Source of the DNA: Bacteroidota bacterium
GTDB lineage: Bacteria > Bacteroidota > Bacteroidia > UKL13-3
Direction of reading: 5' to 3'
Length of the DNA: 64,000 nucleotides
NCBI GenBank assembly: GCA_027488905.1
Contig: JAIYAT010000007.1
Coordinates: 124,001-188,000 of the forward strand
Under the pieces are notes generated by a model. That model saw nothing but the letters and a program-made list of their open reading frames with translations. It was not told the origin of the DNA and did not search any database. Shown one piece after another: positions 21,952 through 30,605 of this stretch; within the stretch, counting starts at the first letter, position 1, and each line of letters opens with the position of its first letter. Position numbers and translations under genes: made by a program.

Positions 21952-22395
21952 ATGTTAGATCAACTTATTAATCTTGTAAAAGAAAACGCTACAGATGCCA
22001 TCATTAATAACAACGATGTGCCAAATGAAAACAATGAAGCTGTAATTAATACTACCGCAGAAGGTATTATGGACCATCTTAAAGGTCTTGCTGGTGGTGG
22101 AAGTTTAGAAGGTATCACTAGCTTAATTTCAAATGGCGCAAGTGCCAATGGATTAGAAATTTCTAACATGAGCAGTCATGTTGCCAACCTAATCTCAAGC
22201 AAGTTTGGGATTGAACCAAGTAAGACAGAAGGAATAGTAAACAACTTACTTCCTATGGTGATGAACAGCTTGTCTAAGAAAACCAATGACCCAGATGACA
22301 ATAGTTTTACGATGCAAGGTATTCTTGGCTCTCTTGCTGGTGGCAATGCCAGTGATCTTGGTGGATTGTTAGGCAATGTTTCTAAATTTTTCTAA
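21952..22395 (+). CDS. DUF937-like small protein
   Basis: A 147-residue acidic, glycine- and serine-rich cytosolic protein. It has the general look of the DUF937/YidB group: repeated short helices such as GIEPSKTEGIVNNLLPMVMNSLSKK, followed by GILGSLAGG repeats. There is no catalytic motif or signal. It lies 28 bases after aqpZ, probably in the same transcript, and a strong terminator follows. Confidence 0.65.
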   Translation: MLDQLINLVKENATDAIINNNDVPNENNEAVINTTAEGIMDHLKGLAGGGSLEGITSLISNGASANGLEISNMSSHVANLISSKFGIEPSKTEGIVNNLLPMVMNSLSKKTNDPDDNSFTMQGILGSLAGGNASDLGGLLGNVSKFF

Positions 22396-22425
22396 AATAA
22401 CTTTTTAGGTTTAAACCTATAAAAG

Positions 22426-22462
22426 AAAAGAGGCTGTTTCAATTGTTGAAACAGCCTCTTTT
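22426..22462 (+). terminator. Strong intrinsic terminator
   Basis: A perfect 17-bp stem (starting AAAAGAGGCTGTTTCAA) with a TTG loop, ending in TTTT. It closes the aqpZ-DUF937 unit. Confidence 0.9.
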
Positions 22463-22565
22463 GCTTTTCAAATAATGGGTAGAAACATTACAATTACCTA
22501 ACATTGATTTAAGGTTTATTGTATTATTTTTACTTTTATTAAATTATAAGTAATTAACAATCATT

Positions 22566-23387
22566 ATGTCAAAAACCATATTTATAACTGGCGCAAGCAG
22601 CGGAATTGGAAAAGCCACCGCAAAGTATTTTCACCAACAAGGTTGGAATGTGATTGCAACCATGCGAAAGCCAGAAAATGAAAGCGAGCTTAAAGATGAT
22701 AGTAGATTAAAAATACTTTCCTTAGATGTTGAAAGCCCACAAAGTATTGAAGCAGCCATGCAACAAGGGATAGCACATTTTGGAAAAGTAGACGTTTTGT
22801 TAAACAATGCTGGGTATGGCGCTTATGGACCATTAGAGGCAGGAACTGATCAAGAAATAAGAAGACAGTATAATGTTAACTTCTTTGGTGTGATAGATTG
22901 TATTAAAGCAATTCTTCCTCATTTTAAAGCCAATAAAAATGGAATGATTATTAACATCACCTCAATTGGAGGATTAATGACTTTGCCACTTTTTGGTGTT
23001 TATAATTCTTCTAAGTTTGCTTTGGAAGGTTTGTCAGAAGGCCTTTGGTTCGACCTAAAGCCATTTGGAATTAAAGTTAAAGTGATAGAACCAGGTGGAA
23101 TAAAAACTGATTTTGCTGGCAGGTCTATGAATATGTTTGACCTTAATAATTTTCCAGAATATAATACCTACAGTCAAACCATTGTAGAAAAATTTCAAAA
23201 ACCTGAGTACGCTAAGAATTTTGGAACACCAGAAATGGTTGCTGCGGTAATATTTAATGCAGCCACTGATGGTAAGGATACGTTAAGGTATTTGGCTGGT
23301 AAGGATGCCAAGACTTTTTGGTTTGCTCGCCGTTGGTTTGGCTATAAATTTCAAATGAAGCAGGTGCTAAAGTATTTTGGGATTTAA
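22566..23387 (+). CDS. SDR family NAD(P)-dependent oxidoreductase
   Basis: A 273-residue classical short-chain dehydrogenase. The Rossmann dinucleotide loop is GASSGIGKATA (residues 10-20), NNAGYGAYG is the conserved strand-4 motif, and the catalytic tyrosine and lysine lie in YNSSK. It resembles the broad-specificity SDRs that begin MSKTIFITGASSGIG; the substrate cannot be told from sequence. It has its own transcription unit after a strong terminator and is convergent with the broken Rpn gene. Confidence 0.88.
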   Translation: MSKTIFITGASSGIGKATAKYFHQQGWNVIATMRKPENESELKDDSRLKILSLDVESPQSIEAAMQQGIAHFGKVDVLLNNAGYGAYGPLEAGTDQEIRRQYNVNFFGVIDCIKAILPHFKANKNGMIINITSIGGLMTLPLFGVYNSSKFALEGLSEGLWFDLKPFGIKVKVIEPGGIKTDFAGRSMNMFDLNNFPEYNTYSQTIVEKFQKPEYAKNFGTPEMVAAVIFNAATDGKDTLRYLAGKDAKTFWFARRWFGYKFQMKQVLKYFGI

Positions 23388-23406
23388 AACAATCCATTAC
23401 TAACCT

Positions 23407-24327
23407 CTAAATTTTATCTATTTCTTCCGCTGATAGGCCAGTTAGCTTAATAATATCTATTACACTCAAACCTAGATTTTTAGCAGATTTAACCATTTCA
23501 ATTTTTGTTTCTTTTATCCCTTTCTCCATTCCTTTCTCCATTCCCTTCTCCATTCCCTTCTCCATTCCCTTCTCCATTCCTTCCTTCAAACCCTTTTCAT
23601 TTGCAATTCTTATGGCATATTCGTGAGTATTATAATTGTCTCTAAAAACCTTTAAACTTCGTTCATAGCCATTTATTTCTATTTCGTTAAATTTAGCTAT
23701 TTCGGCTGTTTCAAAAGCTTGATGAAATACTTCATCTGCCATGATTGTGGGTATACTTTGGAAATCTTCTAAATGCTTAATAAAAAATAACCATTGGTCT
23801 AAACGGGTTGTAAGTTCTTGCTCTGATTTATTGAAATTAGGCATTTCCAAATAAATGAAGGTAAGCTTGTCATAAAAGGTTTTACAATTTTGATTTTTAA
23901 GTTTTATCGTATGAACTACTTCCTTTTTTTCTGATTCTGTTTGATAATCATTAAAGATAAAATCTAAAACACCAATGCAATAAACTGCCTTAAGTTGAAA
24001 ATTCCATATCCCTCTTTCAGCTTGCTCTCTAATAGGAAAGGTTGAGTAATAAATGGTCCTTTCTATAAAATAGTCTTGTTTCGACTTTTGCAATTCAACG
24101 ATAAATTTCTAGCCCTTTTCATTTTCACAATAAATATCATAAACTGCTTTTCTATCAAATTCATTTGAACCTAATTGCTCATTATTTTTAAAGCTTAGGT
24201 AGGCTATTTGGTCGGCTTCTGGTAGCAGGGAATTTAAAAAGTCAATGAGCAAGGGTTTACTTGCTTCTTCTCCAAAAATCTTCTTAAATCCAAAGTCGGT
24301 AAATGGGTTTACATATTTTGCTTTCAT
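23407..24327 (-). pseudogene. Rpn-family (PD-(D/E)XK) recombination-promoting nuclease, split by an in-frame TAG
   Basis: The family start MKAKYVNPFTDFGFKKIFGE and the C-terminal body (IERTIYYSTFPIREQA) are in one frame, separated only by a TAG at 24109-24111, reading NEKG-stop-KFIVELQ. In intact homologues this codon is usually glutamate, immediately before the ELQ part of the nuclease active site. The rest has no other lesion, so this is a recent nonsense change or a sequencing error. The C-terminal part has a five-fold GMEK tandem repeat. An internal start could still produce the C-terminal 228 residues. Confidence 0.8.
23517..23585 (-). repeat. 12-bp tandem repeat encoding (GMEK)n
   Basis: About five near-identical 12-base units inside the Rpn-family gene encode GMEKGMEKGMEKGMEKGMEKG. 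Because the unit is a multiple of three, copy-number change lengthens or shortens the helix without a frameshift. Confidence 0.85.
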
Positions 24328-24448
24328 AAAATAGCTATGCCTAATGTTTTCAATTACTTTACAAATATATTTTTAACTTGAGATAATTAAAATGAAGAGG
24401 CATAGTTAAATCTTATATATAGGATTTTTGGGCTATTTTGTTCGTTAG

Positions 24449-24463
24449 TTTGGTTCAAACCGA
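24449..24463 (-). repeat. Copy of the recurrent 15-mer TCGGTTTGAACCAAA
   Basis: An exact copy on the minus strand, in the gap upstream of the L,D-transpeptidase gene. It is one of about nine copies in the core part of the window. Confidence 0.7.
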
Positions 24464-24511
24464 AACAGTAAATTGCCCAAAATTTTAGCAATTATTTTGA
24501 AAATTATGTTA

Positions 24512-25276
24512 ATGAAATCGAGTAAATGTGTATTGCTTTTTACTAGTTTGTTTTTTTTATCCTTTTCTTCTGGCAACTTTCAAGATTCAAATTTTGTGTT
24601 GAACCAGAAAAAATTTCCAAGGGTTAGAGTTGCACTTACTGAAAAGCAAAATGATTTAGTTAAAAAGTTAGCTTATCTAAAACTTGATTTAAATAACTTA
24701 CATATACTATTAATTGCTTATAAAAATGAAGGAATTTTAGAAGTATATGTAAAAGCAAAAACCACAACTTCTTATACCAAGTTCACAGAATATCCTGTTT
24801 GCTACGCTTCTGGAAATTTGGGTCCGAAACTACAAAAAGGGGATGGGCAAGTACCCGAAGGGTTTTATACCATTGACAGGTTCAATCCTTCGAGTAGTTT
24901 TTATTTATCGCTAGGTATTGATTATCCAAACACTGCAGATAAAAAAAGGAGTGCATCCAAAGATTTAGGTGGCGATATTTTTATACATGGAAGTTGCGTT
25001 TCTATTGGCTGTTTGCCCATTACGGATACTTACATAAAAGAATTATATGTTTTGGCTATGTTTGCTAAAGGAAATCAGCAACAAGTAATACCTGTTTATA
25101 TTTTTCCATTTAAAATGGATGATGCTCAAATGAATAATTATCTAAAAACATACCAAAACAATGCTTTGCTTACTAGCTTTTGGACAAACCTTAAAAGTGG
25201 ATATGATGTTTTTCAAAAAGACAAAAAGGCTTTAAAGGTCGCAGTTAGTGCTAATGGCAAATACGTATTTAATTAA
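24512..25276 (+). CDS. L,D-transpeptidase (YkuD/YafK-like)
   Basis: About 254 residues with an N-terminal signal peptide and a YkuD catalytic domain that cuts or links the peptide stems of murein. The active-site motif is HGSCVSIGCLPIT, with the conserved histidine, serine, glycine and nucleophilic cysteine, preceded by GDGQVPEGFYTIDRFNPSS, which resembles the YafK branch. In-frame starts also exist at 24473 and 24506; I chose the ATG giving the most compact signal peptide (MKSSKCVLLFTSLFF). It begins a plus-strand envelope cluster with DUF2490, DUF2809 and SanA proteins. Confidence 0.85.
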   Translation: MKSSKCVLLFTSLFFLSFSSGNFQDSNFVLNQKKFPRVRVALTEKQNDLVKKLAYLKLDLNNLHILLIAYKNEGILEVYVKAKTTTSYTKFTEYPVCYASGNLGPKLQKGDGQVPEGFYTIDRFNPSSSFYLSLGIDYPNTADKKRSASKDLGGDIFIHGSCVSIGCLPITDTYIKELYVLAMFAKGNQQQVIPVYIFPFKMDDAQMNNYLKTYQNNALLTSFWTNLKSGYDVFQKDKKALKVAVSANGKYVFN

Positions 25277-25291
25277 ATTGAATTACTAATA

Positions 25292-25999
25292 GTGTTTGTA
25301 AAAAGATTAAGTATATTAACAGCCTTTCTATCGATGAGTGCTGGGCTAATTGCACAATATAGCGGCTTAGGAAGCTGGAATATCCTCAACCTAAACTGCC
25401 AAAGTTCTCCTAAGTTGAGCCTATTTGCTGAAGCTCAATTGCGCTCCTTAGGTTTCTACAATCAATTTCATTACTATGAGGCAAAGGGTGGTTTTTTATA
25501 CAAAGTTAAACCTGGTTTAACTTTTGCTTTTGGCGCTGGCACCTACCAAACCTACCGTGAAGGTGGAAATTTTGTGCTTCCCAAAAATAACAATGAGTTT
25601 AGAATGTGGCCTCAATTTTTGCTATACCAAAACATTGGCAGGTTTAAAATTGAGCAACGTTATAGAGCCGAACTTAGGTTCACTAGCAATGGATACCGCA
25701 ATAGGTTTAGGTACCGCTTTTCTTTGTCCTATCCCTTTGGTAAAGCCAAAAATGGAATAAAACCTTTTAGCTTAACGGTCAGTAACGAAATATTCTTTAC
25801 CGACAAAGAACCTTATTTCGAAAGAAACAGAGCCGCCTGCCACATCATTTATAAACCCCATGAAAGTGTAAACTATATGTTAGGCTATTTGCACCAATTT
25901 GATTATAAAATTAATGATGAAACAGGTAGGGATTTTTTGCAAGTAGGTGTTTATTTCTTGCTTAAAAGTCCTTCGCTTAATCCAACCAAAACAAAATGA
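25292..25999 (+). CDS. DUF2490 family outer-membrane beta-barrel protein, GTG start
   Basis: A 235-residue protein with a signal peptide (VKRLSILTAFLSMSAGLIAQ) and alternating beta strands rich in arginine and aromatic residues (FKIEQRYRAELRF, GYRNRFRYRFSLSYPF), typical of DUF2490. The start must be GTG at 25292, because the first ATG downstream would remove the signal peptide. It follows the L,D-transpeptidase by 15 bases, and its stop overlaps the start of the next gene (ATGA), so the genes are coupled. Confidence 0.85.
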   Translation: MFVKRLSILTAFLSMSAGLIAQYSGLGSWNILNLNCQSSPKLSLFAEAQLRSLGFYNQFHYYEAKGGFLYKVKPGLTFAFGAGTYQTYREGGNFVLPKNNNEFRMWPQFLLYQNIGRFKIEQRYRAELRFTSNGYRNRFRYRFSLSYPFGKAKNGIKPFSLTVSNEIFFTDKEPYFERNRAACHIIYKPHESVNYMLGYLHQFDYKINDETGRDFLQVGVYFLLKSPSLNPTKTK

Positions 26000-26361
26000 G
26001 TTTAAGGTTTTCTGTGAAATACTTTATTGCAGTTTTAATTACCATTTTCACGGGCATTGGCTCCCGAAAGCTCAGCTTTTTGCCAGCCGAAACGGGGGAT
26101 GCCTTGTATGCAGTAATGATTTTCTTTTTGTTAAAAACCTTTTTTTATGCCAAAAGATCAAGTAGCATTCCTTTGGCTTCTTTTGTTATTTGTGTACTTA
26201 TCGAGCTAAGCCAATTAATTCAAACTGCTTGGTTAAATAGCATTCGGTCCACCAAATTAGGCGCCTTAATTCTTGGCAACGGTTTTCTTTGGATAGACAT
26301 TCTGGCCTACGCCATTGGTGTGCTCATTGCCCTTTGGATTTCTAAACGTGTTTTAAAATAA
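25996..26361 (+). CDS. DUF2809 family membrane protein
   Basis: A 121-residue integral membrane protein with three to four hydrophobic segments and the DUF2809 pattern (FTGIGSRKLSFLPAETGDALYAVMIFFLLK and CVLIELSQL). The ELSQL helix recalls VanZ-like proteins. Its ATG overlaps the stop codon of the DUF2490 gene by four bases, and SanA follows 12 bases later. Function unknown. Confidence 0.8.
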   Translation: MSLRFSVKYFIAVLITIFTGIGSRKLSFLPAETGDALYAVMIFFLLKTFFYAKRSSSIPLASFVICVLIELSQLIQTAWLNSIRSTKLGALILGNGFLWIDILAYAIGVLIALWISKRVLK

Positions 26362-26373
26362 TCTATATCAATC

Positions 26374-27030
26374 ATGTTAACCTTAAAATCAAAATTGATT
26401 TCTCTGCTACTTACTGCTTTTATTTGTTTGGTGGCATTTGCTTTTTGGGCAAACCATACTGTCAATAAAATTAGCGAGCCCTATCTTACCAACGCTCCTG
26501 ATAATTTAGAGAATTTTAAAGCTGCCCTCTTATTAGGAACCTCCAAAACCCTAAAGAATGGAACTGCGAATTTGTACTTTAAATATAGAATAGAAACTTG
26601 TGTTATACTCTTTAAAAGTGGCAAAGTACAATACATCATTGTAAGTGGCGATAACAGTAAAACCAATTACAATGAGCCCGAAGACATGAAACAAGAATTG
26701 ATTAAAAATGGCATTCCTGATTCTTGTATCTATTTAGATTTCGCTGGCTTAAGAACTTTTGATTCAGTCATCAGAGCCAAAGAAATTTTTGGTCAGCAAC
26801 GTTTTGTGGTTGTTTCCCAAAAGTTTCATAATCAACGTGCCATCTGCATTGGTCGACGTTATGGCATAGAGGTTTATGGCCTAAACGCCCCAGATGTTGA
26901 TGCCTTTAATGGCTTTAAAACCAAGCTGCGAGAATACTTTGCAAGGGTTAAAATGTTCCTAGATTTTTGGATCAATCAAACGCCTAAGCATTTGGGAAAT
27001 CCTATCATACTTGGTTCAAACCAAACCTAA
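26374..27030 (+). CDS. sanA: SanA/YdcF-like DUF218 membrane protein
   Basis: A 218-residue protein with one N-terminal membrane anchor (residues 9-28) and a DUF218 domain closely resembling SanA: LLLGTSKTLKNG, YIIVSGDNSKTNYNEPEDMKQELI, LDFAGLRTFDSV, VVVSQKFHNQRA and YGIEVYGLNAPDVD. In enterobacteria SanA supports the envelope barrier at high temperature (vancomycin exclusion). It is the last gene of the envelope cluster. A copy of the recurrent TTGGTTCAAACC motif overlaps its 3' end. Confidence 0.88.
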   Translation: MLTLKSKLISLLLTAFICLVAFAFWANHTVNKISEPYLTNAPDNLENFKAALLLGTSKTLKNGTANLYFKYRIETCVILFKSGKVQYIIVSGDNSKTNYNEPEDMKQELIKNGIPDSCIYLDFAGLRTFDSVIRAKEIFGQQRFVVVSQKFHNQRAICIGRRYGIEVYGLNAPDVDAFNGFKTKLREYFARVKMFLDFWINQTPKHLGNPIILGSNQT

Positions 27031-27038
27031 ACCCAAAC

Positions 27039-27052
27039 ATGACCTAGGTCAT
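27039..27052. promoter_or_regulatory. Crp/Fnr-family operator palindrome
   Basis: ATGACCTAGGTCAT is a perfect 14-bp palindrome. Its centre (27045.5) is about 43 bases before the start of transcription predicted from the -7 box TATTTTCG at 27075-27082, the class II activator position of Crp/Fnr proteins. The assignment to that family is by form and placement. Confidence 0.6.
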
Positions 27053-27063
27053 AATTTGCTCCA

Positions 27064-27082
27064 TTTGCTTTGGTTATTTTCG
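27064..27082 (+). promoter_or_regulatory. Promoter of the 596-residue protein gene
   Basis: TTTG at 27064-27067 lies seven bases before TATTTTCG at 27075-27082, which differs from TAnnTTTG in one base. The TTTG box is too close to be a standard -33, so this promoter may rely on the upstream activator site. Confidence 0.4.
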
Positions 27083-27100
27083 TAGGATTAATTCTATAAA

Positions 27101-28891
27101 ATGACGCAAGTACTAACTTCAAACAATTCCTTACACTCATTCCATGTGCCAGTGATGGGTATTGCTTTTACCATTGATTCGCCCATTAAATTAGCACCTT
27201 ATGGCATTTCTTCTGTAATCTCTCTGGTAGACGATGAATTATTAGAACAAATGCGTGCTTTTTATAGCGATATCTTTTCTTTTCGGTTTGAACCTATAAC
27301 GCCTAAGACTTTTGATAGCAGGGCCAAAAGGGTTACAGCCTACTTAGATATGGTGAAACAAATTGTTGACCAAAAATTTCAACAAATGTTCGAAGGAGAT
27401 TGGTTTCAAAATGGGCAGCTTCAAAAGTACATGCAACTTTTGCCAAGCCTTTCTCCTGCCAAAAAATTATATGAAACGGCTCTTCAAAATGGTTTTTTTT
27501 CGGAGGAGGTAAAATTGGAACTCCGCCAACGCTTACATCCCGGTGATATAGACGTAAACATCATGACCAAACTCGACAAAGAAAATGAGTTTGATGGCCA
27601 TAAACTTGAGTCGATATACAACGATGCTCATGCTGCCTTACGCGGTTTTGCCAATAGCACTTTGAGTTCTTCTGTGGTGCTTTCTGCCGGATTAAATCCT
27701 AGGTTATACAGCTATTTTGGTCAGTTTAAAGATTTCTTCCCCAATGAGTTTGGGCAATTAAAAAAGCGTGTCATTTTAAAAATAAGTGATTACCGTTCTG
27801 CTTTAATTCAAGGCAAGTTTTTGGCTAAAAAGGGTATTTGGGTAAGTGAGTTTAGAATGGAATCCGGACTCAATTGCGGCGGCCATGCCTTTGCCACAGA
27901 TGGTTTATTGATGGGGCCAATTTTGGAAGAGTTTAAAGAAAATCGTCAATCCCTCAAAGAAGAGTTGTTTGGTTTATACAAAACAGCTTTACTAGAGCTT
28001 AATCATCACATTCCAGAAACTGCACCACAACAAAAATTTACTGCGCAGGGTGGCGTAGGCACTGCTGAAGAACATGCTTACTTGCTAGAAAATTATGAGT
28101 TAGATTCGGTAGGGTGGGGCTCTCCATTTTTGCTAGTTCCTGAGGCAACTACCGTAGATGAAAAAACCATGCAGCGCCTGTGCGAAGCCACAGAAAGTGA
28201 TTTATACCTCAGTTATAATTCACCACTTGGGGTTAGGTTCAACAACCTTCGTAACCTTAGCATGGACGATGCCAAAGAACAAAGAATCATGCTCAACCGT
28301 GCTGGAAGTCCATGTCCAAAGCGCTATTCTGTGCTTGATAAAACCTTTACCGAAGATCCAATTTGCACTGCTTCTAGGCAATACCAACACCTCAAATTAG
28401 CAGAAATAAAATCTGGCGACTTAAGCGGCCAAGCACTTATAGATACTACTGCAAAAACCCTCACCAAAGAATGTTTGTGTGTAGGTTTAACCAATGCTGC
28501 ACTTATAGCGTATGATATTCCTCAGAAGCATTATAAAGAAGCAGTATCTATTTGCCCTGGACCAAACATGGCTTACTTTAGCAAGGTGCTGAGCTTGCAG
28601 CAAATGGTAGAACACATTTATGGCGGCGATTCTGTAATAGAAAGAACCGATAGGCCACATGTGTTTGTCAAAGAACTGAGCTTGTATTTGAGTTATTTTG
28701 AAGAAGCCCTTGCAGAAGCAAAAGAACCTTATACCAAACAGCAACAAAATTACTTTAGTGGTTTTGCAGAAAATTTGCTCAAGGGTATAGCCTATTATAA
28801 GGCTCGGTTTGAACCAAAAGCGTTTGATAAAGAAAAGAAAGATTTAGCAAAACTTGAGACTCGTCTTGAAGAGATTGCAGCCGTAGCTTAG
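27101..28891 (+). CDS. Large conserved Bacteroidota protein of unknown function
   Basis: A 596-residue cytosolic protein that looks conserved and enzyme-like, but I cannot name a family. Notable blocks are HSFHVPVMGIAFTIDSPIKL at the start, LNCGGHAFATDGLLMGPILEEF, GVGTAEEHAYLLENYELDS, VGWGSPFLLVPEATTVDE and GSPCPKRY. Glycine-rich loops and repeated helix-strand spacing suggest a TIM-barrel, possibly flavin-binding like glutamate-synthase or nitronate-dioxygenase types; that is inference only. It is monocistronic, with a Crp/Fnr-like site in front, suggesting a role under oxygen limitation. Confidence 0.75.
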   Translation: MTQVLTSNNSLHSFHVPVMGIAFTIDSPIKLAPYGISSVISLVDDELLEQMRAFYSDIFSFRFEPITPKTFDSRAKRVTAYLDMVKQIVDQKFQQMFEGDWFQNGQLQKYMQLLPSLSPAKKLYETALQNGFFSEEVKLELRQRLHPGDIDVNIMTKLDKENEFDGHKLESIYNDAHAALRGFANSTLSSSVVLSAGLNPRLYSYFGQFKDFFPNEFGQLKKRVILKISDYRSALIQGKFLAKKGIWVSEFRMESGLNCGGHAFATDGLLMGPILEEFKENRQSLKEELFGLYKTALLELNHHIPETAPQQKFTAQGGVGTAEEHAYLLENYELDSVGWGSPFLLVPEATTVDEKTMQRLCEATESDLYLSYNSPLGVRFNNLRNLSMDDAKEQRIMLNRAGSPCPKRYSVLDKTFTEDPICTASRQYQHLKLAEIKSGDLSGQALIDTTAKTLTKECLCVGLTNAALIAYDIPQKHYKEAVSICPGPNMAYFSKVLSLQQMVEHIYGGDSVIERTDRPHVFVKELSLYLSYFEEALAEAKEPYTKQQQNYFSGFAENLLKGIAYYKARFEPKAFDKEKKDLAKLETRLEEIAAVA

Positions 28892-28909
28892 AAACAGAAA
28901 GCTGTTTTT
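28892..28909. terminator. Short bidirectional stem-loop between convergent genes
   Basis: AAACAG pairs with CTGTTT around an AAAG loop, with T-runs after it, directly at the stop of the 596-residue protein gene and two bases before the stop of the convergent ATPase gene. Confidence 0.4.
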
Positions 28910-28910
28910 A

Positions 28911-30203
28911 TTAGAGTAGTTTTGAAACGGCAAATAAAGGAATATTGCTCATCCAAGTTTCTTCCCTGTAATTGGATAAGGAGGTTCTAAAACAATGTAA
29001 GTCCTTGTGCTTTTCATACAATACGCGCAATGATTTTGATTGTAGATTTTCGCTGGCTTTAACTTCTAATGGATAAATTTTCCCGTTTTTCTCAAATACA
29101 AAATCTACTTCTGCAGTGCCATTTTCATTCGACCAATAGCTAATATTTTCAGCTTCTCCTGCAATTAATTCTTGCAATACATATTGTTCTGTTAATGAAC
29201 CTTTAAATTCTTGAAAAAAGGTATCATCGTCCAAAACTACATTCGGGCTCATATTAGCCAGGTGCGAAAGCAAACCAACATCAAAAGCATATAGTTTAAA
29301 GTTCTTTAAATCACGATAGGCTTGCAGTGGAAAGGCGATTTTATTACAAGCATGAATTTTATGAACTAAGCCATAGTTAAGCAACCAATCAATGGCTTGC
29401 TCGTATTCGCGGGCGCGGGCTCCCGACTTCAATAAACCATAGACAAACTTTTTGTTTTCTTTAGCAAGTTGACTAACAAGGCCATTCCAAACGCTAATGA
29501 TTTTAGGAATTAAATTGCTTGGTGCATGTTTAGCAAAATCTTGCATATAAGCGTTTAAAATTGCACTTTGAATTCGTTTTACCTCATTAAAATCAGCCTT
29601 GTTTTCTGCAAATGCAGCCACAGCTTCGGGCATACCCCCAATCAAATAAAAATTTCTTAGGGCTTGAATAAACTTTTCTTTAAAGGTTGAAATAAGCGCA
29701 AAATCGCCTTGTTCTAGCAAATTAGATAAAGCAGTTTCGTTTACGGCATTCAAATATTCCTCAAAACTCATAGGATGAATTTTCAAGAATTCTACCTTAC
29801 CAACTGGAAAAGAACCATTGTCTAAACTTACGCCCAATAAAGAGCCTGCTGCAATAACATGGAGATGAGGTCTGTCTTCTGCAAAATACTTTAAGCTGGT
29901 TAGCGCATTTGGGGCATCTTGAATCTCGTCGAATATGAGTAAGGTTTTGCCATCATTCACTGTCTGATTGCTCATAACAGATAAAGTTTGAACAATTCTG
30001 TTTACCTCTAAATCTGTTTGAAATAGATTTCTAAATGCCTGCTCTTTTTCAAAATTAATGTAAATGAAATTCTCAAATTGCGTTGTTCCTAGGTTTTTCA
30101 TGAGCCAAGTTTTACCTACTTGCCTTGCACCAGTTAACAATAAAGGCTTATACTTTTTCCTCTTTCGCCAGGTTATCAGCGCTTTTTCTGCCTTTCTAAT
30201 CAT
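28911..30203 (-). CDS. AAA+ ATPase with DUF4143 domain
   Basis: A 430-residue protein of the ATP-binding/DUF4143 family. Walker A is GARQVGKT (residues 25-32), Walker B is LLIFDEIQ (about 88-95), and AAGSLLGV is a sensor-like motif. The DUF4143 half includes GGMPEAVAAF and the C-terminal restriction-nuclease-like ENGTAEVDFVFEKNGKIYPLEVKAS, which has the D-ExK layout. It is usually a standalone, frequently exchanged gene of unknown role. Monocistronic. Confidence 0.88.
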   Translation of the reverse strand: MIRKAEKALITWRKRKKYKPLLLTGARQVGKTWLMKNLGTTQFENFIYINFEKEQAFRNLFQTDLEVNRIVQTLSVMSNQTVNDGKTLLIFDEIQDAPNALTSLKYFAEDRPHLHVIAAGSLLGVSLDNGSFPVGKVEFLKIHPMSFEEYLNAVNETALSNLLEQGDFALISTFKEKFIQALRNFYLIGGMPEAVAAFAENKADFNEVKRIQSAILNAYMQDFAKHAPSNLIPKIISVWNGLVSQLAKENKKFVYGLLKSGARAREYEQAIDWLLNYGLVHKIHACNKIAFPLQAYRDLKNFKLYAFDVGLLSHLANMSPNVVLDDDTFFQEFKGSLTEQYVLQELIAGEAENISYWSNENGTAEVDFVFEKNGKIYPLEVKASENLQSKSLRVLYEKHKDLHCFRTSLSNYREETWMSNIPLFAVSKLL

Positions 30204-30605
30204 AGAATTCTTAGGGTTTTGTGAAACAAATATAGTTCAAAATTTCTAAACTCCTTAGGTTTTTTGGCATTTTATCACAAAAGTCAAAGGACTTTTCGGC
30301 AAATCATCACAAAAGTCGAAGGACTTTTTGGCGAAACTTTAGCTTTTCCTCAGAAATAATCCTCATTGAGATTTTTCCTTATGGTTTTGTATTCGTTTTG
30401 CGAGCATTAAACTTGACCAATTTTCATTATTGGCTTCCAAAAAACTTTACCCCATTTTATTTCAAGAATTGCTCATAGAAACCTAGCTGCTGCCAAAGTT
30501 TTTGAAAACAAAAAAGGAGTTTGACATGAAGTATTGCTAATCTAAAATTAATGATGATGTATTTGCTTATTTTATTTTTATTTGTATTAAGCACTATAGC
30601 ATAAC
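30204..30605. other. Intergenic region with a two-copy direct repeat
   Basis: About 400 bases without a gene between divergent units. It holds two copies of a roughly 35-base unit (30265-30333) with the shared core ATCACAAAAGTC, each with an inner hairpin AAAAGTC-AAGGACTTTT. The rest is AT-rich and presumably carries the promoters of both flanking genes. I see no ORF or RNA gene. Confidence 0.6.
30265..30333. repeat. Two tandem ~35-bp hairpin-forming repeats
   Basis: Copy 1 (30265-30300) and copy 2 (30299-30333) share ATCACAAAAGTC followed by AAGGACTTTT. Each copy can fold on AAAGTC/GACTTT. They resemble small REP-like units. Confidence 0.65.
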
